From NCBI GenBank assembly GCA_024734495.1, contig JALMQS010000061.1:9602598-9666597 (forward strand): a stretch of DNA of 64,000 nt, written 5' to 3'. Origin of the DNA: Forficula auricularia (Eukaryota > Arthropoda > Insecta > Dermaptera > Forficulidae). Positions 1 to 10,879 of this stretch are shown here, in pieces. Position 1 is the first letter of the stretch, and the number at the start of each line of letters is the position of its first letter. Made by a program: the position numbers and the translations under genes. The notes below the pieces were generated by a model that saw only the letters and a list, made by a program, of their open reading frames with translations, did no database searches and was not told the DNA's origin.

Positions 1-349
1 AATATACATCAATGACCGTAGTAGTTAAAATATACAAAAGATCTTTCTAATTTCATGTTTTAACTTAGCAGTAAGTAAAAGGGTTAATCACGTGCGCCTG
101 TATTTAGACAACAATTTCGCCGTAGAAGATTAGAAGCCGCGTAGAAGCTAGGTGAGTCCAATCATTTCGAGAATGTTTCCGAGCTTTGTAAACAAGTTAT
201 CATGGGTGAAATTCATTTTAATATTCAATTTCAACATTCTAGCCACCAGAAGAACATTTATACTTTATTTTGAGCAAAAGTTGAATGTTGGCTTAAAAGT
301 ACAATATGTGTGATAAATTTCAGCTCTAAATTGGATGTTCAGAATTTTT
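1..349. other. AT-rich flank, nothing recognised
   Basis: No coding region, RNA or repeat that recurs elsewhere in the window was recognised here. The stretch is A+T-rich and ends where the first AAGGTAGTTGT-type element begins. Confidence 0.5.
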
Positions 350-414
350 AAGGTAGTTGTTTCAGCATATTGGTTTTCTTAGGATTTTTTTGAAATTTAG
401 AGAGATTATTATTT

Positions 415-583
415 AAATATTTTAAAATCGCAGGAAGTGAACAAAAAACCAAACAACAACACTCTTTGTTCACAATTTTCAGTCACTGATGAAGTCTCAA
501 TAAAGTGACGAAACGTCTGATAAATTAAATAACTAACTCTGTTGTTTGATTTTTTGTCCACTTCCCTGCGATTTTAAAATATT
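415..583. mobile_element. Nested ~165-bp hairpin element with hammerhead-like core
   Basis: Two arms of about 42 bp, each containing the complement of the block around GCAGGAAGTG, enclose a centre of about 80 bp. The other family G copies lack this block, so it is an insertion in copy 1. The centre carries CTGATGA at 486-492 and GAAACGTC at 510-517 with a GTC/GAC stem between them. No protein-coding capacity is visible. It may be a Penelope-like terminal repeat or a retrozyme remnant; this is inference. Confidence 0.55.
480..520 (+). ncRNA. Hammerhead-ribozyme-like core (candidate)
   Basis: The order CTGATGA, short stem (GTC paired with GAC), then GAAAC matches the conserved order of the hammerhead catalytic core. 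One extra A precedes the stem. The cleavage-site strand and stems I and III cannot be assigned with confidence by eye, so self-cleavage is not shown. The same arrangement recurs in other hairpin elements of this window. Confidence 0.3.
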
Positions 584-1266
584 TAATAAAATATGGACGC
601 GAATGATGAAATATTATTTAAATACTTCTGCATCGATTGGTGGCAAAACGAAATTTAGGCACAATATAGTTCCGAAGATATTAAATTCCAAAGATAGAGT
701 TTTTCAGACTCTTATACATTGCACTATACGGGATACCGGAAAGTTTACATACATATTTAATCATAATTAAGAAACACTTCTTACTATTGTTATAAAAAAC
801 CCAACGAACATTAAACAATAACTAATACACTTTTTAAGAAAATTTTAATTTATAGTTACAACACAGTTTCTGAGATAATAATGAATAAATTTGAAAAATG
901 TATAATGAATTTACACTAAAAACAAGCTGGCAACAACGCATTTCTTTAACCTAAAAAGTGGGTTAACTTTAGTATATTTTTAAACGTTTTTTCGCTTTAG
1001 CCATTGTCGCAACAGCTTTCAATCGCTTATTAAGAACTTTTTGTTTTATAAATCGACCTTTATAAAGTACTTTATCTGACATTTCTATGATAAAATATAT
1101 ACAAGCTCGGACAGTGTTGCCATATTTGTCAAACGAGCACGGGATTGGCTAGTAGTGGTACACAAACAGCAAAAAGTTTTGGGCTTATAAATTATGAATC
1201 CTTATTGTCTGTTCCATATACTCTAGAATTAACTTTTTGCTAGTATTGTCGCGAAACAACTACCTT

Positions 1267-1681
1267 AAATTAAAATTATCGAAAAATTCTTAAAATTAGT
1301 TGATTCACTCCTTAAATAACGACAAATAAGAAGAAATATGATATTACAAAATTATTTTAGAAAATATAATTATTTTTGTGTTCTCTGGTCCGGTTGAAGT
1401 ATTGAATTCACGGAGCGACTTTAAAAGAGTAAGTAACATACAATCAATTTATTTTCTCAATTTATACTCGCGAGTCGCGCTTGACGGGCTTTTTATTGAT
1501 GTTTATCCTTTTGTGATACTTTTTTTTCAAATAAACCATTTCTTTATAAACTATTTGGTTTTTATTTTGCCAACCATACTAGAACCATCAATTCAAATTA
1601 GAGGTAATATAAAATCATCAAATTGCAGAAAAGCCTATTTACTTTTCAATAACACTGATCGACTAAAATTAAAGAAAAATT
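1267..1681. other. Unassigned AT-rich sequence
   Basis: A 104-codon open frame (1378-1692) is present, but it lacks any recognisable domain, has AT-driven composition and runs into the arm of the following palindrome. I do not regard it as a gene. Nothing else was recognised. Confidence 0.45.
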
Positions 1682-2283
1682 TCTCCCCTTAAACCCAAGA
1701 ATGGATTCCAGTAGAGTTTTATATGCTGATTATCATACAATTTTCCGATTTTTTACAACACGTCAGAGTTTTGAGTTATTATTGCTCAAAATGGCGAAAA
1801 AGGCCATTTTGACCTATTTTCAAGTCCCATTAAATATTAAACAGATATATTTGAAATCAAAATATTTTATTGCTAGAAAACAGCTTCCTCTTTGATTTTC
1901 AAATTACCACTTGTTTTTAGCTCAATTAGAACTCGAGTTATAGCTAAAAAACTAAAAACTAATGTTTTTATCTATGTTTATTATTTTTTAAAATCACGTA
2001 GTTTTAGTTTTTTAGATATAACTCGAGTTCTAATTGAGCTAAAAACAAGTGGTAATTTGAAAATCAAAGAGAAAGCTGTTTTCTATTACGTCAAGAAACT
2101 ATTGTGATTTCAAATATTGCTGTTTAATATTTAATGCGACTCTAAAATAGGTCAAAATGGCCTTTTTCGTCATTTTGACCAATAATATCTCAAAACTCTG
2201 ACATGTTGTAAAAAATCGGGAAATTGTATGATAATCAGCATATAAAGCTCTACTGAATCCATTCTTAAGTTTACGGGGAGAAA
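1682..2283. repeat. Large inverted repeat (~290-bp arms)
   Basis: The left arm starts near 1682 (GGGGAG-type end, CAAGAATGGATTCAGTAGA-like block) and the right arm ends near 2283 with the complementary blocks. Shared blocks include AATGGCCTTTTTCG, ACTCGAGTTCTAATTGAGCT and CAAGTGGTAATTTG. The turn is at about 1975-1995. The arms have drifted by scattered substitutions, so this is an old foldback-type element or inverted duplication. Short open frames inside are by-products of the arms. No transposase or target duplication is evident. Confidence 0.75.
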
Positions 2284-2351
2284 TATTTTGTCGAACAGGG
2301 TAATTAACTCTCTAATTGGGGTGAAGTAATATTAGCTTCTTTTATTCGGTA

Positions 2352-2386
2352 TGCCCGGAAGGCAAACGAAGCATGCCTTCCGGGCA
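2352..2386. repeat. Perfect 13-bp-arm GC-rich hairpin
   Basis: TGCCCGGAAGGCA (2352-2364) and its exact complement (2374-2386) flank a 9-base loop. It is GC-rich in an otherwise AT-rich region. Such hairpins often mark sub-terminal parts of DNA transposons, but no parent element is recognised. Confidence 0.7.
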
Positions 2387-2814
2387 AAGTTAATATTGAA
2401 TTCACTCAAAAAATTTTATTTTATTTTTTTGCTCATTGAGTTGAAAAATGTATGCAACGTAAAGAAAAATCATTTTGATTTTTTTACCGTCTGTGTCTCT
2501 GGATCCAGATACCCAAGATAACGTGAGGACGAAAAATCGTAGAAAGTTCGTTCTTGTAATAAAATGTTTCTATTTCCAATGCGGAGAATTGAATAAATTT
2601 TGGATTCTCGGAATTTAAAATTTTCGGCACAACAATGCAAAAAATATCATTTTTTGATGATCTTATTGAGATTTTAAGGTGAAGTCATAATAAGCAAAAT
2701 GAACGATTTATATTTAGGTCTATTATTAATTACTAAGCCGTCTCCAGCGTACCGAGTCTTGAAAAAGTTTTCTTCTTTTTCTTTTATTGTAGTCTATTAG
2801 CCTAGAGGTTCTCA
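2387..2814. other. Unassigned AT-rich sequence
   Basis: No gene or recurring repeat was recognised. Confidence 0.4.
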
Positions 2815-3050
2815 TATAATAATAAAACTTGAGCAAGATGCGAGGAAGGTTTCACAAAAAAAGAAATAAAAGAAAATTGAGTTTTGAATTCGATATATTT
2901 CGGGGTGAGCCCATCATGCATAATCAGTTTTCTTTGACTCCTGATGATGGGCTCACCCCTGAAATATATCGAATTCAAAACTCAATTTTGTTTTATTTCT
3001 TTTTTGTGAAACCTACCTCGCATCTTGTTCAAGTTTTATTATTATATTAA
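2815..3050. mobile_element. Hairpin element with hammerhead-like motif
   Basis: Arms of about 100 bp (2815-2925 and 2935-3050) are near-perfect complements. They include a block reading GGGGTGAGCCCATCAT and its complement. The centre carries CTGATGA (2941) followed by a GGG/CCC stem and GAAA (2961-2964). A degenerate version of the motif is in the other arm on the minus strand. The 73-codon open frame across it is a consequence of the palindrome and is not a gene. Confidence 0.65.
2938..2970 (+). ncRNA. Hammerhead-ribozyme-like core (candidate)
   Basis: CTGATGA, a three-base G/C stem with a small loop, then GAAA. The order of conserved core bases is kept, but the bases closing stem II are not canonical. 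Catalytic activity is unproven. Confidence 0.28.
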
Positions 3051-3087
3051 AATGGTTCACCTAGAACCAACACCTAACTCCTTAAAA

Positions 3088-3130
3088 GTTACAGAGGTTC
3101 TCAAACTGTGCGCCGCGACGTCTTCCTAGG
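3088..3130 (+). mobile_element. Possible hAT left terminus
   Basis: CAGAGGTTCTCAAACTGTG followed by CGCCGCGAC resembles the terminal inverted repeat of hAT (Charlie-like) elements, which typically begin CAGNGGTTCTCAAA. No matching right end or 8-bp target duplication was found nearby, so it is a partial copy at best. Confidence 0.35.
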
Positions 3131-3469
3131 TGCGCCGCGAAACTTCATAATTAAATGAAGCAAAAGACATTTGGCCTAACTAGACAATATATATATATAA
3201 TAAATAAAGTGAGAAGCGAGAAATTTATTTATTATTCATTTTTATATTTTACTTACTATTAGACATACATAAACCGAAACAATTTAACTTTGACACCCTC
3301 AAAAAAACCTGAAAATGAATACAAAGGGTCACCCACTAGGGTCTGAATTTTTATTTTCATAGAAAAATAAACTATCAATTCCGAAAATATTTTTATCGAT
3401 TCTAATACAAGAGTATTTAGAGAGACCAAATACAGTATTTTTTTATATATATATGTACTTTTACCTAGG

Positions 3470-3700
3470 GTAGGGCGCCATGAAAAAATTTTAATGGAAT
3501 TTAATTGAAAGGAAGGGGGTGTAAATTAGTCATGTCGCAAAATAAATATAAATAAAATAAATATTTTAATCAATGATTACGTACGTAAGAATGTACCCTC
3601 CTGCGTTTCGCAACCATAAATCTCAGAGCTAGGAAATTCGAAAATTAAGCTCGATATATTTAGAGAGACGCACGCAACACCTGTCTGGCTGCGCCGAAGA
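3470..3700 (+). repeat. Family D repeat fragment
   Basis: It contains blocks shared with other copies: GGAAGGGGGTGTAAATTAG, TGTCGC, TACGTACGTAAGAATGTA, and a block reading GCAACCATAAATCTCAGAGC. The same blocks occur at 4390-5080, 8371-9066 (reverse order and strand in part) and 29640-29885. It is non-coding with no transposase. Confidence 0.6.
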
Positions 3701-3723
3701 CTTGTTATTATTACCCCACTTTC

Positions 3724-4389
3724 TTGAATGGAGAGGTCGTCTACTACGGCCTCGACAGCGTTTCTCTCCACAGGTTATTGGTGGCATTTAATTCGTGCAT
3801 AAGATACATTTACGACCTGGGCCATATGGATCATGTTTCTGAGAGGATAGTAGAGGTATTAGGCTTCAGCCTTCCTAACTATCTAAAGGTTAGATACCTG
3901 AGGTTTGTCCATAGGGTCCTTATATCAGGGTCTCCTTCCTACCTGGCGAAATTACTTACCCCTAGTCCTTCAATAAGATCAAGAGCCCAAGTATGCCCGC
4001 GACATCAGACTGCCCTCAGATCGAGGTCATTTGAGATCACAGCCCCACGACTGTGGAACTCAATGCCCTCTGCCCTAAGACAACCATCCTCTGCTGCCCG
4101 CTTTTTGTGTGGACTCACTGAAGCTTTATCATGCTAATGCTATAGCCTCTAACTTATATTTTATATTGTGTATTTTATATTTTGTAATAAATATTTTGTA
4201 TTTCTATTTTGTATTTTATATTTTGTATTTTTTTATATTTTGTTTTGTTTTTTGTATTTTTATATCTAATTTGTATTTTATTTTTCTTTATATTGTTAAT
4301 CTCTATATTTGTCAGTTTCTTTTTTTTTGATTGTACACTATAAGGGTCTACTCTGACCTATGTTCATAACATCATTAATAAAATAAATA
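3724..4389 (+). pseudogene. LINE 3' end: RT C-terminal domain fragment
   Basis: The 137-codon open frame at 3724-4137 reads as the region downstream of the reverse transcriptase palm in CR1/Jockey/I-like LINEs. It has the motif FNSCIRYIYDL, then a basic stretch, then APRLWNSMPSALRQ before a short tail. It is 5'-truncated, as is usual for LINE insertions. An AT-rich 3' region rich in TTTTATATT follows and ends near AATAAAATAAATA at 4377-4389. There is no endonuclease or catalytic YADD. It is a dead fragment not closely related to the family A copies elsewhere in the window. Confidence 0.75.
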
Positions 4390-5080
4390 TAGGCTAGAAG
4401 GGGTACAGGAAATTTTTATTTGAAATCGGAAAACCGGAAGTTGACATTTACATGAAAAATTTTTCATTTTTGTTTTTTTATTTTCTCAAAAACAGCAGTA
4501 AGGTTTTTTTTTTAAATTGGTGTACTTATCAAGTGTCATGAGTTATTAGTCGTGTATAGATTTTAATCCGATTGAAATAAAGGAAGGGGGTGTAAATTAG
4601 GTGTGTAGTAAAATAAATATTTTAATCATTCATATATCGTCTTCGATAAGTCGCAGATCCTTGAAATTTGAAACTTAATCTATTTAAAGGCAAAAAGTTA
4701 CCGAGCATCGCTCGGTGCTCCAGGCACTATCATGTAAAATAAGTAAATAAAAATAAATAAATATATAGATTTTTAAATATGTATTCTAATTCTATTCGCG
4801 CCTCCACTCCCCATTAAGCTAGAAACCTACAAACCACAAGATTTTGGCTAAAATCGAAGTACCGGAAGTTGATGTTTACATACGTGAGAATGTACTCCCC
4901 CTTTCGTTTTGCAACCATAAATCTCAGAGCTGCAAAATTCGAAACTTAGCCTTGATATAGGCTAGAAAGGGTACATCAGGCTTTTGGTTGAAATCGGTAC
5001 ACGTCAAGTGGACATTTACATGAAAGATTTTTCTTTTTAATTTATTTTCTCAAAAACAGCAGTAAGGTTTTTTACTTTAC
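4390..5080 (+). repeat. Family D repeat, long copy
   Basis: It shares with 8371-9066 the blocks for GAAGTTGACATTTACATGAAA, TTTTTCTCAAAAACAGCAGTAAGG, CACTTGATAAG-type motifs and GGAAGGGGGTGTAAATTAG. It includes a perfect hairpin ACCGAGCATCGCTCGGT near 4700, followed by a run rich in AAATAAAT, which resembles the 3' tail of a SINE or RTE-derived element. It is non-coding. The border with family E is at about 5081. Confidence 0.55.
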
Positions 5081-5081
5081 C

Positions 5082-6620
5082 ATACAGGGTATGGTCAAGT
5101 ATTGTAATCATGCATGAAAAAAGTGGGTTTTTTCCTTCTTTTTTTCAAAATATCTAAAATAAGCTGACGTGTTCTGATGTGGCCATCCACTTGACTTTAC
5201 CATACAACCTGTCCCCTCACTTATATTTAGGGGGGTTAGTTTTTGCATTTTTAGACTCCTGGGACCCACTGATTATGTGTACAAAATTTGGTTGAGTTTG
5301 GTAAATGGCAAAGATTTTCATTTTTGACCCCCCCCCCCATTTCGGGCGGTTTGTTTTTGCATTTTTAGACTTCTGGGGTCCCACTGATTATGTATACAAA
5401 ATTTGGTTGAGTTTGGTAAATGGCCAAGATTTTCATTTTTTGACCCCCCCCCCCCCATTTTGGGCGGTTAGATTTTGCATTTTTAGACTTCTGGGGGTCC
5501 ACTGATTATGTATACAAAATTTGGTTGAGTTTGCTCGAACGACCTAGATTTTTAATTTTTAACCCCCCCCCCTCGACCCCCCTTAATTTTGGGTCGATAT
5601 GCACCAAAATCTAATCAGCTCTTAATCTCAATGGACCAAAACTACGTGTGAAATTTGGTTTCGATATTGCACACTAGTTTTTGAGCTAGCTCGTACACAA
5701 ATTTGGTAACGCACAGACAACCAGACAACCAGACAGACTAACAGACATTTTGGCACAACAATTATTATCTCGAAAAATATAATTTTTTCGATGTTCACTT
5801 ATTTGTGCTTTTTTGGAGACCTAAATGCCATGGTTTCGCTCAATTTTTTTAATCGAAATAGTTTCAGCCGTTTTTTAGATATTTTGAAAAACAGAAGGAA
5901 AAAAACCACTTTTTTCATGCACGATTACAATACTTGACCATACCCTGTATGGTAAAATAAAAACGGCTTAAACTATTTCGATTAAAAGATTTGAGCCTAA
6001 CCATCGCATTTCGCTCTACAAAAAAGCTCTAATAAGTGAACATCGAAAAAATTATATTTTTCGAGATAATAATTGTTTTGTCAAAATGTCTGTTAGTCTG
6101 TCTGGTTGTCTGGTTGTCTGTCTGGTTGTCTGTGAGTTACCAAATTTTTGTGGACGAGCTAGCTCAAAAAATAGTGTGAATATCGAAACCAAATTTCACA
6201 AGTAGTTTTGGTCCATTGAGATTAAGAGCTGATTAGATTTTTGTACATATTCGACCCAAAATTAAGGGAGTGGAGGTGGGGGGGGGGGTTAAAATTAAAA
6301 ATCTAGGCTATTTGAGCAAACCCAACCAAATTTTGTATACATAATTAGTGGGACCCCAGAAGTCTAAAAATGCAAAAACTAACCGCCCAAATGGGAGGAG
6401 GTGGGTGTAGGGTCAAAAAATGAAAATCTTGGCCATTTACCAAACTCAACCATATTTTTGTATATATAATCAGTGGGCCCCCAGGAGTCTAAAAATGGAA
6501 AAACTAACCCCCCTCCCCTACATGATTATAAATAATTTTATTAAATATTAAATATAATTGAGGGACCAGGTTGTATGGTAAAGTCAAGTGGATGGCCACA
6601 TCAGAACACGTCAGCTTATT
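5082..6620. mobile_element. Family E elements, head-to-tail and inverted pair
   Basis: A forward copy (about 5160-5960) is followed by an inverted copy (about 5943-6620). They share ends around CCATACAGGGTATGG and the block AAGCTGACGTGTTCTGATGT. Inside are two to three tandem units of about 115 bp. Each contains TTTTTGCATTTTTAGACT, ACTGATTATGTATACAAAAT and a run of 8-14 C residues, followed by CAGACAGACTAACAGACA-type short repeats. No protein is encoded; the open frames seen are translations of tandem repeats. Other copies are at 13812-14538 and 48222-48815. Class unknown. Confidence 0.65.
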
Positions 6621-6940
6621 TTAACCCGTTTTGGTCTTACTTAAGTCAGCCCTTGTTTCGACGGTGTAGGCTGCGGTTGGCCTGATATATGTTTTATATA
6701 TTGATATTTAATTCTCTTTTCGCATATATTCGTTCCGCTATATTAATTGTGTATATCGCCGAAGACATTTTGGCTGCCTTCATTGCTTGCTTCAGCATGT
6801 GGATATTCACTTTGGCTTAAAATTTCATAATTGATAAAGGAAGAGTTTTTCCATAATGTTGTATACTCTAATAAAAATTATTAACAATTATTTTATAAAA
6901 AAAATTGTATTTATTTCTTTTATAAATATAACGGGTGCTG

Positions 6941-6946
<6 letters not shown>
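6621..6946. other. Unassigned sequence
   Basis: No domain or repeat was recognised between the family E pair and the AT microsatellite. Confidence 0.4.

Positions 6947-7011
<65 letters not shown>
6947..7011. repeat. (AT)n microsatellite
   Basis: Some 30 uninterrupted AT dinucleotides. Reading frames through it give meaningless isoleucine-tyrosine runs. Confidence 0.95.
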
Positions 7012-7016
<5 letters not shown>

Positions 7017-7328
7017 TTATAATTTCAATGGAAAAATTTTCATTTAGCTATAGATTTTTTGCTATTGATGTTAGAACAAAAGTTTTAAAAACAAAAGATG
7101 TTCAGAATTTACATCGCATCAAATTTATTAATACGTATGAGAAAAATTGAAACAAAAAACTCAAAAAACAAATAGTTATTATAAATTATTTTAATCAAGA
7201 TAATGGTTTCTGGTATGAACAAGTTGGATCCACAGTGCAGTAGTGGCACTAAGCTGTAGGTACTTAGAGCAATGTTATCCGAATTTCCTTATAGAGTAGA
7301 TTAGGTTCAATTAAATGGCCAGCTAGAT

Positions 7329-7925
7329 CAGTGGTTATTAACTTTTTAAGACCGCGAACCAAATTTGAGAAATATGTTCATATCGCGATCCCCCCCCCCC
7401 CCAAAATACACATTTTTTAAATTACTTTTTCTAGATCATACTTTAAGCAATTTTCTTTAATTTTCAAATGATGACCTTTTTTAACTCATATATTAAATAT
7501 ATAAATATTTTTTTTAATTAAGATAAACAAGGGCATTTTTCGATCCAAGGAAAATCTAATGAAAAAGTGCGTGTTTTTCATATTTTCATTTTTAATAGTA
7601 TTGAATAAATCAAAATATATTTTTAAATTTATTAAAAATAAATATGGTAAAGATGAAAGTAAATAAATATTTTATGAAATATTCATTTGATATTTCTGTT
7701 AAACGTTTTTAACGTGAAACAAGTGACCTAGAAAACCTAACTCATATCAAATGAATATTTCATAAAATATTTATTTACTTTTATCTTTATTAAAGATGTT
7801 TCACCTTGCCCCAACACCACAATCTCTATTAATTATTAATAAATATAATAGGTAAAATATTTAGTTAGAGACACTGCGCGATCCAAAGAAAATGCTTTGC
7901 GACCCAATATTGTTAAGAACCGCTG
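7329..7925. mobile_element. Non-autonomous hAT element with 8-bp TSD
   Basis: The left end CAGTGGTTATTAAC and the right end GTTAAGAACCGCTG are imperfect inverted repeats of the hAT type (CAGNGGTTCTTAA). They are flanked by a perfect 8-bp duplication AGCTAGAT (7321-7328 and 7926-7933), the length diagnostic for hAT insertion. The element is about 597 bp and has no transposase. It contains GCGACC/GGTCGC blocks inside each end and a C homopolymer near 7390. A hairpin element (7640-7797) has inserted within it. Among the best-defined transposons of the window. Confidence 0.88.
7640..7797. mobile_element. Nested hairpin element
   Basis: Arms containing AAAGTAAATAAATATTTTAT and AAATATTCATTTGATAT blocks pair with the complementary right arm. 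The same arm ends and the following flank (AAAGATGTTTCACCTTGC, ACCACAATCTCTA) recur at 9656-9940, and part recurs near 38817. It is therefore a family of short foldback elements, here nested in a hAT element. Confidence 0.65.
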
Positions 7926-7933
7926 AGCTAGAT

Positions 7934-8370
7934 CGCCCAATTGGATCAGAGAAGGTTCTTGCTGGTGACATTTTGAAAGAACTCGTAGATTTTGAGCTTT
8001 TAAGCTCCCGGAAAATGGATGAAGAAATTCCAAAAAAATTGATTTTCCATATGGATTAATGACAATAAACTTAACACCCTTTAGCTGTCAAATTTGAGTA
8101 GGATCGAAATAACCCATTCCCTATGACTTCTAGTATCTGAAACTATCTTCCTGATACACTGTTTTCCGAGTATTACATTATTCAGTTTTCAAACACTCAT
8201 CCACAGGTATTTTCGTCCAAGACCCAACTTCTAAAATTTCTCCTTTTCTTTTTTTACTTTCACATTTATATTCATAGAATATAATGTGGAAGTATTGCGA
8301 TGCCCTGCCTGGGTCCTCACTCTTTGAGAGCTTGTATCTCAGAGATGAAAAAAGTTAAATTCATTTTGTA
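7934..8370. other. Unassigned, with a short block repeated inverted at 14660
   Basis: The block around 8265-8312 (ATATTCATAGAATATAATG, AGTATTGCGATGCCCTGCC) recurs as its complement at about 14660-14705, so it belongs to a dispersed repeat. No gene is seen. Confidence 0.45.
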
Positions 8371-9066
8371 ACTTCTAGGTGGAAGGAATCGATGCCCTTA
8401 ATATTTGTCCGCGACACTCCTAATTTACACCTCATTTCTTTATTTCAATCGGATAAAAAATTTGGCACAACTAATAACTAATGACACTTGATAAATACAC
8501 TAATTTTTAAAAAAATCCTTACAGCCGTTTTTGGGAAAATCAAAAAAAAACGAAAAATCTTTCATGTAAATGTCCACTTCCAGTCTTCCGATTTCAACCA
8601 AAAGCTTGATGTACTCCTTCTAGCCTATATCAAGCTTAAGTTTCGAATTTCGTATCTCTGAGACTTATGGTTGCGAAACGCAGGGGGGGGTAAATTCTTA
8701 CGTACGTAAACATCAACTTCCAGTTTTTCTATTTTAGCCAAAATCTTGTTATACTTCTTGTAGCCTCTAGATAGCTTAAGTTTCAAATTTCAAGGCTCTG
8801 CGACTTTCCGAAGACGAGATATGAACGATTAAAATATTTATTTTACGACACTCCTAATTTACAACCCCTTCCTTTAATTCAATCGGATTAAAAATTTGAC
8901 ACAACTATTAACTCATGACACTTGATAAATACACTAATTTTTAAAAAAATCGTTAGAGCCGTTTTTGAGAAAATAAAAAAAAACGAAATAAAGGAAGGGG
9001 GGTAAATTAGTAGTGTCGCGATGACTTCAAATAAATTAAAATGTGAAAGTCGTGTGGTGAACACAC
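8371..9066. repeat. Family D repeat, complex copy
   Basis: It is made of two partial units in tandem, each with TGACACTTGATAAATACACT and the complement of GGAAGGGGGTGTAAATTAG. It ends in GTGTGGTGAACACACCAGC near 9052, which is nearly the same end as at 29858-29880. No coding potential. Confidence 0.6.
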
Positions 9067-9655
9067 CAGCTGATTTATTTTTACGGTGCAGGGGTTAATC
9101 TTGCCTTATTGAGTTGCTTATATACTTTATTGATGTGATTACTCGCATAAAAATCATTAAAAAAAATGGGAAGCTTTCCAGCGGTTGTAACGAACATATT
9201 TGATATTAATAATCTTAACCTGAGTACAAGTTTCAACTTTCTAGCTCAAACCGTTTGCTAACGAAAATTTGCGGAAAACTTCTCAGTGAGTGTCTTGGGA
9301 ACGTTTTCCTTTTCCTCTATTTTTATTATTTTTCCGTTTTTTAAGAGATCGAATAGTTTTTTTTTATTATTATTATTATTATCTCCGGGAACACAGCCCA
9401 TTTAGACAGCATATAAGTAAATTTTTAATTTATTTTAACGTATTATAAATAAACCAGCTGCAAAGCCCGCCTTCATGTTGCTGGCCAGAGGGCTGATAGG
9501 CGTAGCCCGATAAACTCTCTAGTGGGTTTTAAATTAACAATTTAAATTTCCTAATTTTAAGAAAATTTAATTTGTCATGAGCTATTTATTAGTGGGTTTT
9601 AAAATTAAAAAAATCACGTCGGCGTTGTCGCTCAAGCCGATTATTATTAACTATA
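9067..9655. other. Unassigned sequence with (ATT)n tract
   Basis: It contains an (ATT)n run near 9365-9382 and the phrase TAGTGGGTTTTAAAATTAAAA, which recurs near 39534 and partly near 44172. No gene was recognised. Confidence 0.4.
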
Positions 9656-9893
9656 GATAAAGATAAGAGTAAATAAATATTTTATTTAATATGGATTTAC
9701 TATGAGTTAAGGATACTGGGTCACTGTATTTCACATTAAAATTAAAAAAGATATAAAAAATTTTTTTCTTTTTCAATATATATTTCGGGCTATCAACCCA
9801 TCTTCAGGAAATACAGAAAGTAAGTGAGCCCAGTATCCTTAACTCGTAGTAAATCCATATTAAATAAAATATTTATTTAGTCTTATCTTTATT
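9656..9893. mobile_element. Hairpin element with degenerate hammerhead-like motif
   Basis: The arms (AAGATAAGAGTAAATAAATA, ATGGATTTACTATGAGTTAA and complements) pair from 9656 to 9893. On the minus strand the interior reads CTGAAGA, a GGG/CCC stem with loop, then GAAA (9783-9807). It is the same foldback family as 7640-7797. Confidence 0.6.
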
Positions 9894-9965
9894 AAAGATG
9901 TTTCACCTTGCACCAACACCACAATCTCTACTGATTATTAACTATAGATATTCAATGATAGCTTT

Positions 9966-10453
9966 TTTTAAATGCAATCGAATGCAAGAAGGGGTGCACC
10001 AGTAAAGATGTAGCCCCTATGGATCTCGAAAGACCCTTGCATTACCGAAGAGAAGGGAAAGTTGATTAAGTGAGAGGGTGTAGACGTAGGTGTCTATGCA
10101 CCCTGGTTTTGAAGGTTTGAAGATCATAGGTGCTGGGAAAGATAGAGGCTGGGAGAGAGTTCCAGTTCCTTGGAAGTCATGGGGATATATGTATTCGCGA
10201 ATGAAGTGGTCCGGCACTTTTCCAATTTGACCGCAAAGAGTGTTGGGAGTCGGCAAAACGTGTGCTGCGTGCAAAGCATGCTTTGGGGGAATTATTGATT
10301 TTATCTCATCAGAGCACCTGCCGTGATAGTATCTATAGAAAAGGGAAAGGGCAGAGACATCTCTTCGATGAGCCAGCGAGTCGAGGGAGTCGGTGAGGGT
10401 AGAATCGTCAATTAGCCTGACGGCTCGTTTCTGAATTGCATCAAGGGCTTTAA
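9966..10453 (-). mobile_element. LINE family A, 3' fragment (copy A1)
   Basis: It is nearly identical to the 3' end of the LINE at 18540-20760. On the minus strand it carries the C-terminal coding part (motifs of the type YYHGRCSDEI and LHPLT), then a 3' UTR of about 90 bp ending ATTCGATTGCATT and a short A-run. It is truncated in the coding region at about 10453 and has a one-base difference that shifts the frame, so it is dead. Confidence 0.85.
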
Positions 10454-10879
10454 TTATTTAATCGTATTAATTGGTCTGCAGTTTAAGTCCTATTTAATTA
10501 GAGGTATGATCGCTAAAATTGGCTTTAAAATTATGTTTTTGTTAATTATATTTCCTGATTTTCGGAGAAGAGTAAAATGTTCATGTTTGTGGGAAATGCA
10601 GCTTCTTTCCTGAACTCCAAATAGAAATGGTTGATTTTCGACATATTACTATAATATTAGATCCCAAATATATATGAGAAATAGGTCAACTTTGTTTAAT
10701 ATATGAGCGAAAATTCTTCGAAACAATTTTGTTTTTCTGAAATCAGGGCTCATATTTGAACATTTGATAAAATAGAAAATAAATTAGAACCCTTGATTTT
10801 TTGAGTTCTCCTAAAAAATATAAATATTAATAAATGTAATATAAATAATATTTAAAAATATTCATTCTAATCTTCAAAC
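10454..10879. other. Unassigned AT-rich sequence
   Basis: Nothing recognised. Confidence 0.4.

Larger units (their letters stand above)
350..1266. mobile_element. Family G element, copy 1 (AAGGTAGTTGT inverted termini)
   Basis: The stretch starts with TTTAAGGTAGTTGT and ends with the reverse complement, so it has terminal inverted repeats of about 14 bp. Its interior (a TTTGCCACCAATCGATGCA-like block, and a block reading ACGAGCACGGGATTGGCTAG) recurs at 45975-46694, 35700-36066 and 48046-49137. No transposase is visible, so it looks non-autonomous. The outermost bases form TTTAA on both sides, compatible with insertion at an AT-rich target, but no clean target duplication could be fixed. A smaller hairpin element (415-583) is nested inside. 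The superfamily is not identified. Confidence 0.7.

Noticed and set aside
1701..2107. Two frames of 64-71 codons in the palindrome
   Set aside because: They lie in opposite arms of one inverted repeat and have no recognisable domain.
2350..2388. Intrinsic transcription terminator
   Set aside because: A GC-rich hairpin without a U-tract in a eukaryotic, gene-free context.
5305..5505. Frame with FDPPPHFGRFVFAFLDFWG repeated
   Set aside because: A translation of family E tandem units with C-runs.
6856..7150. Frames rich in IYIYIY as a membrane peptide
   Set aside because: A translation of the (AT)n microsatellite.
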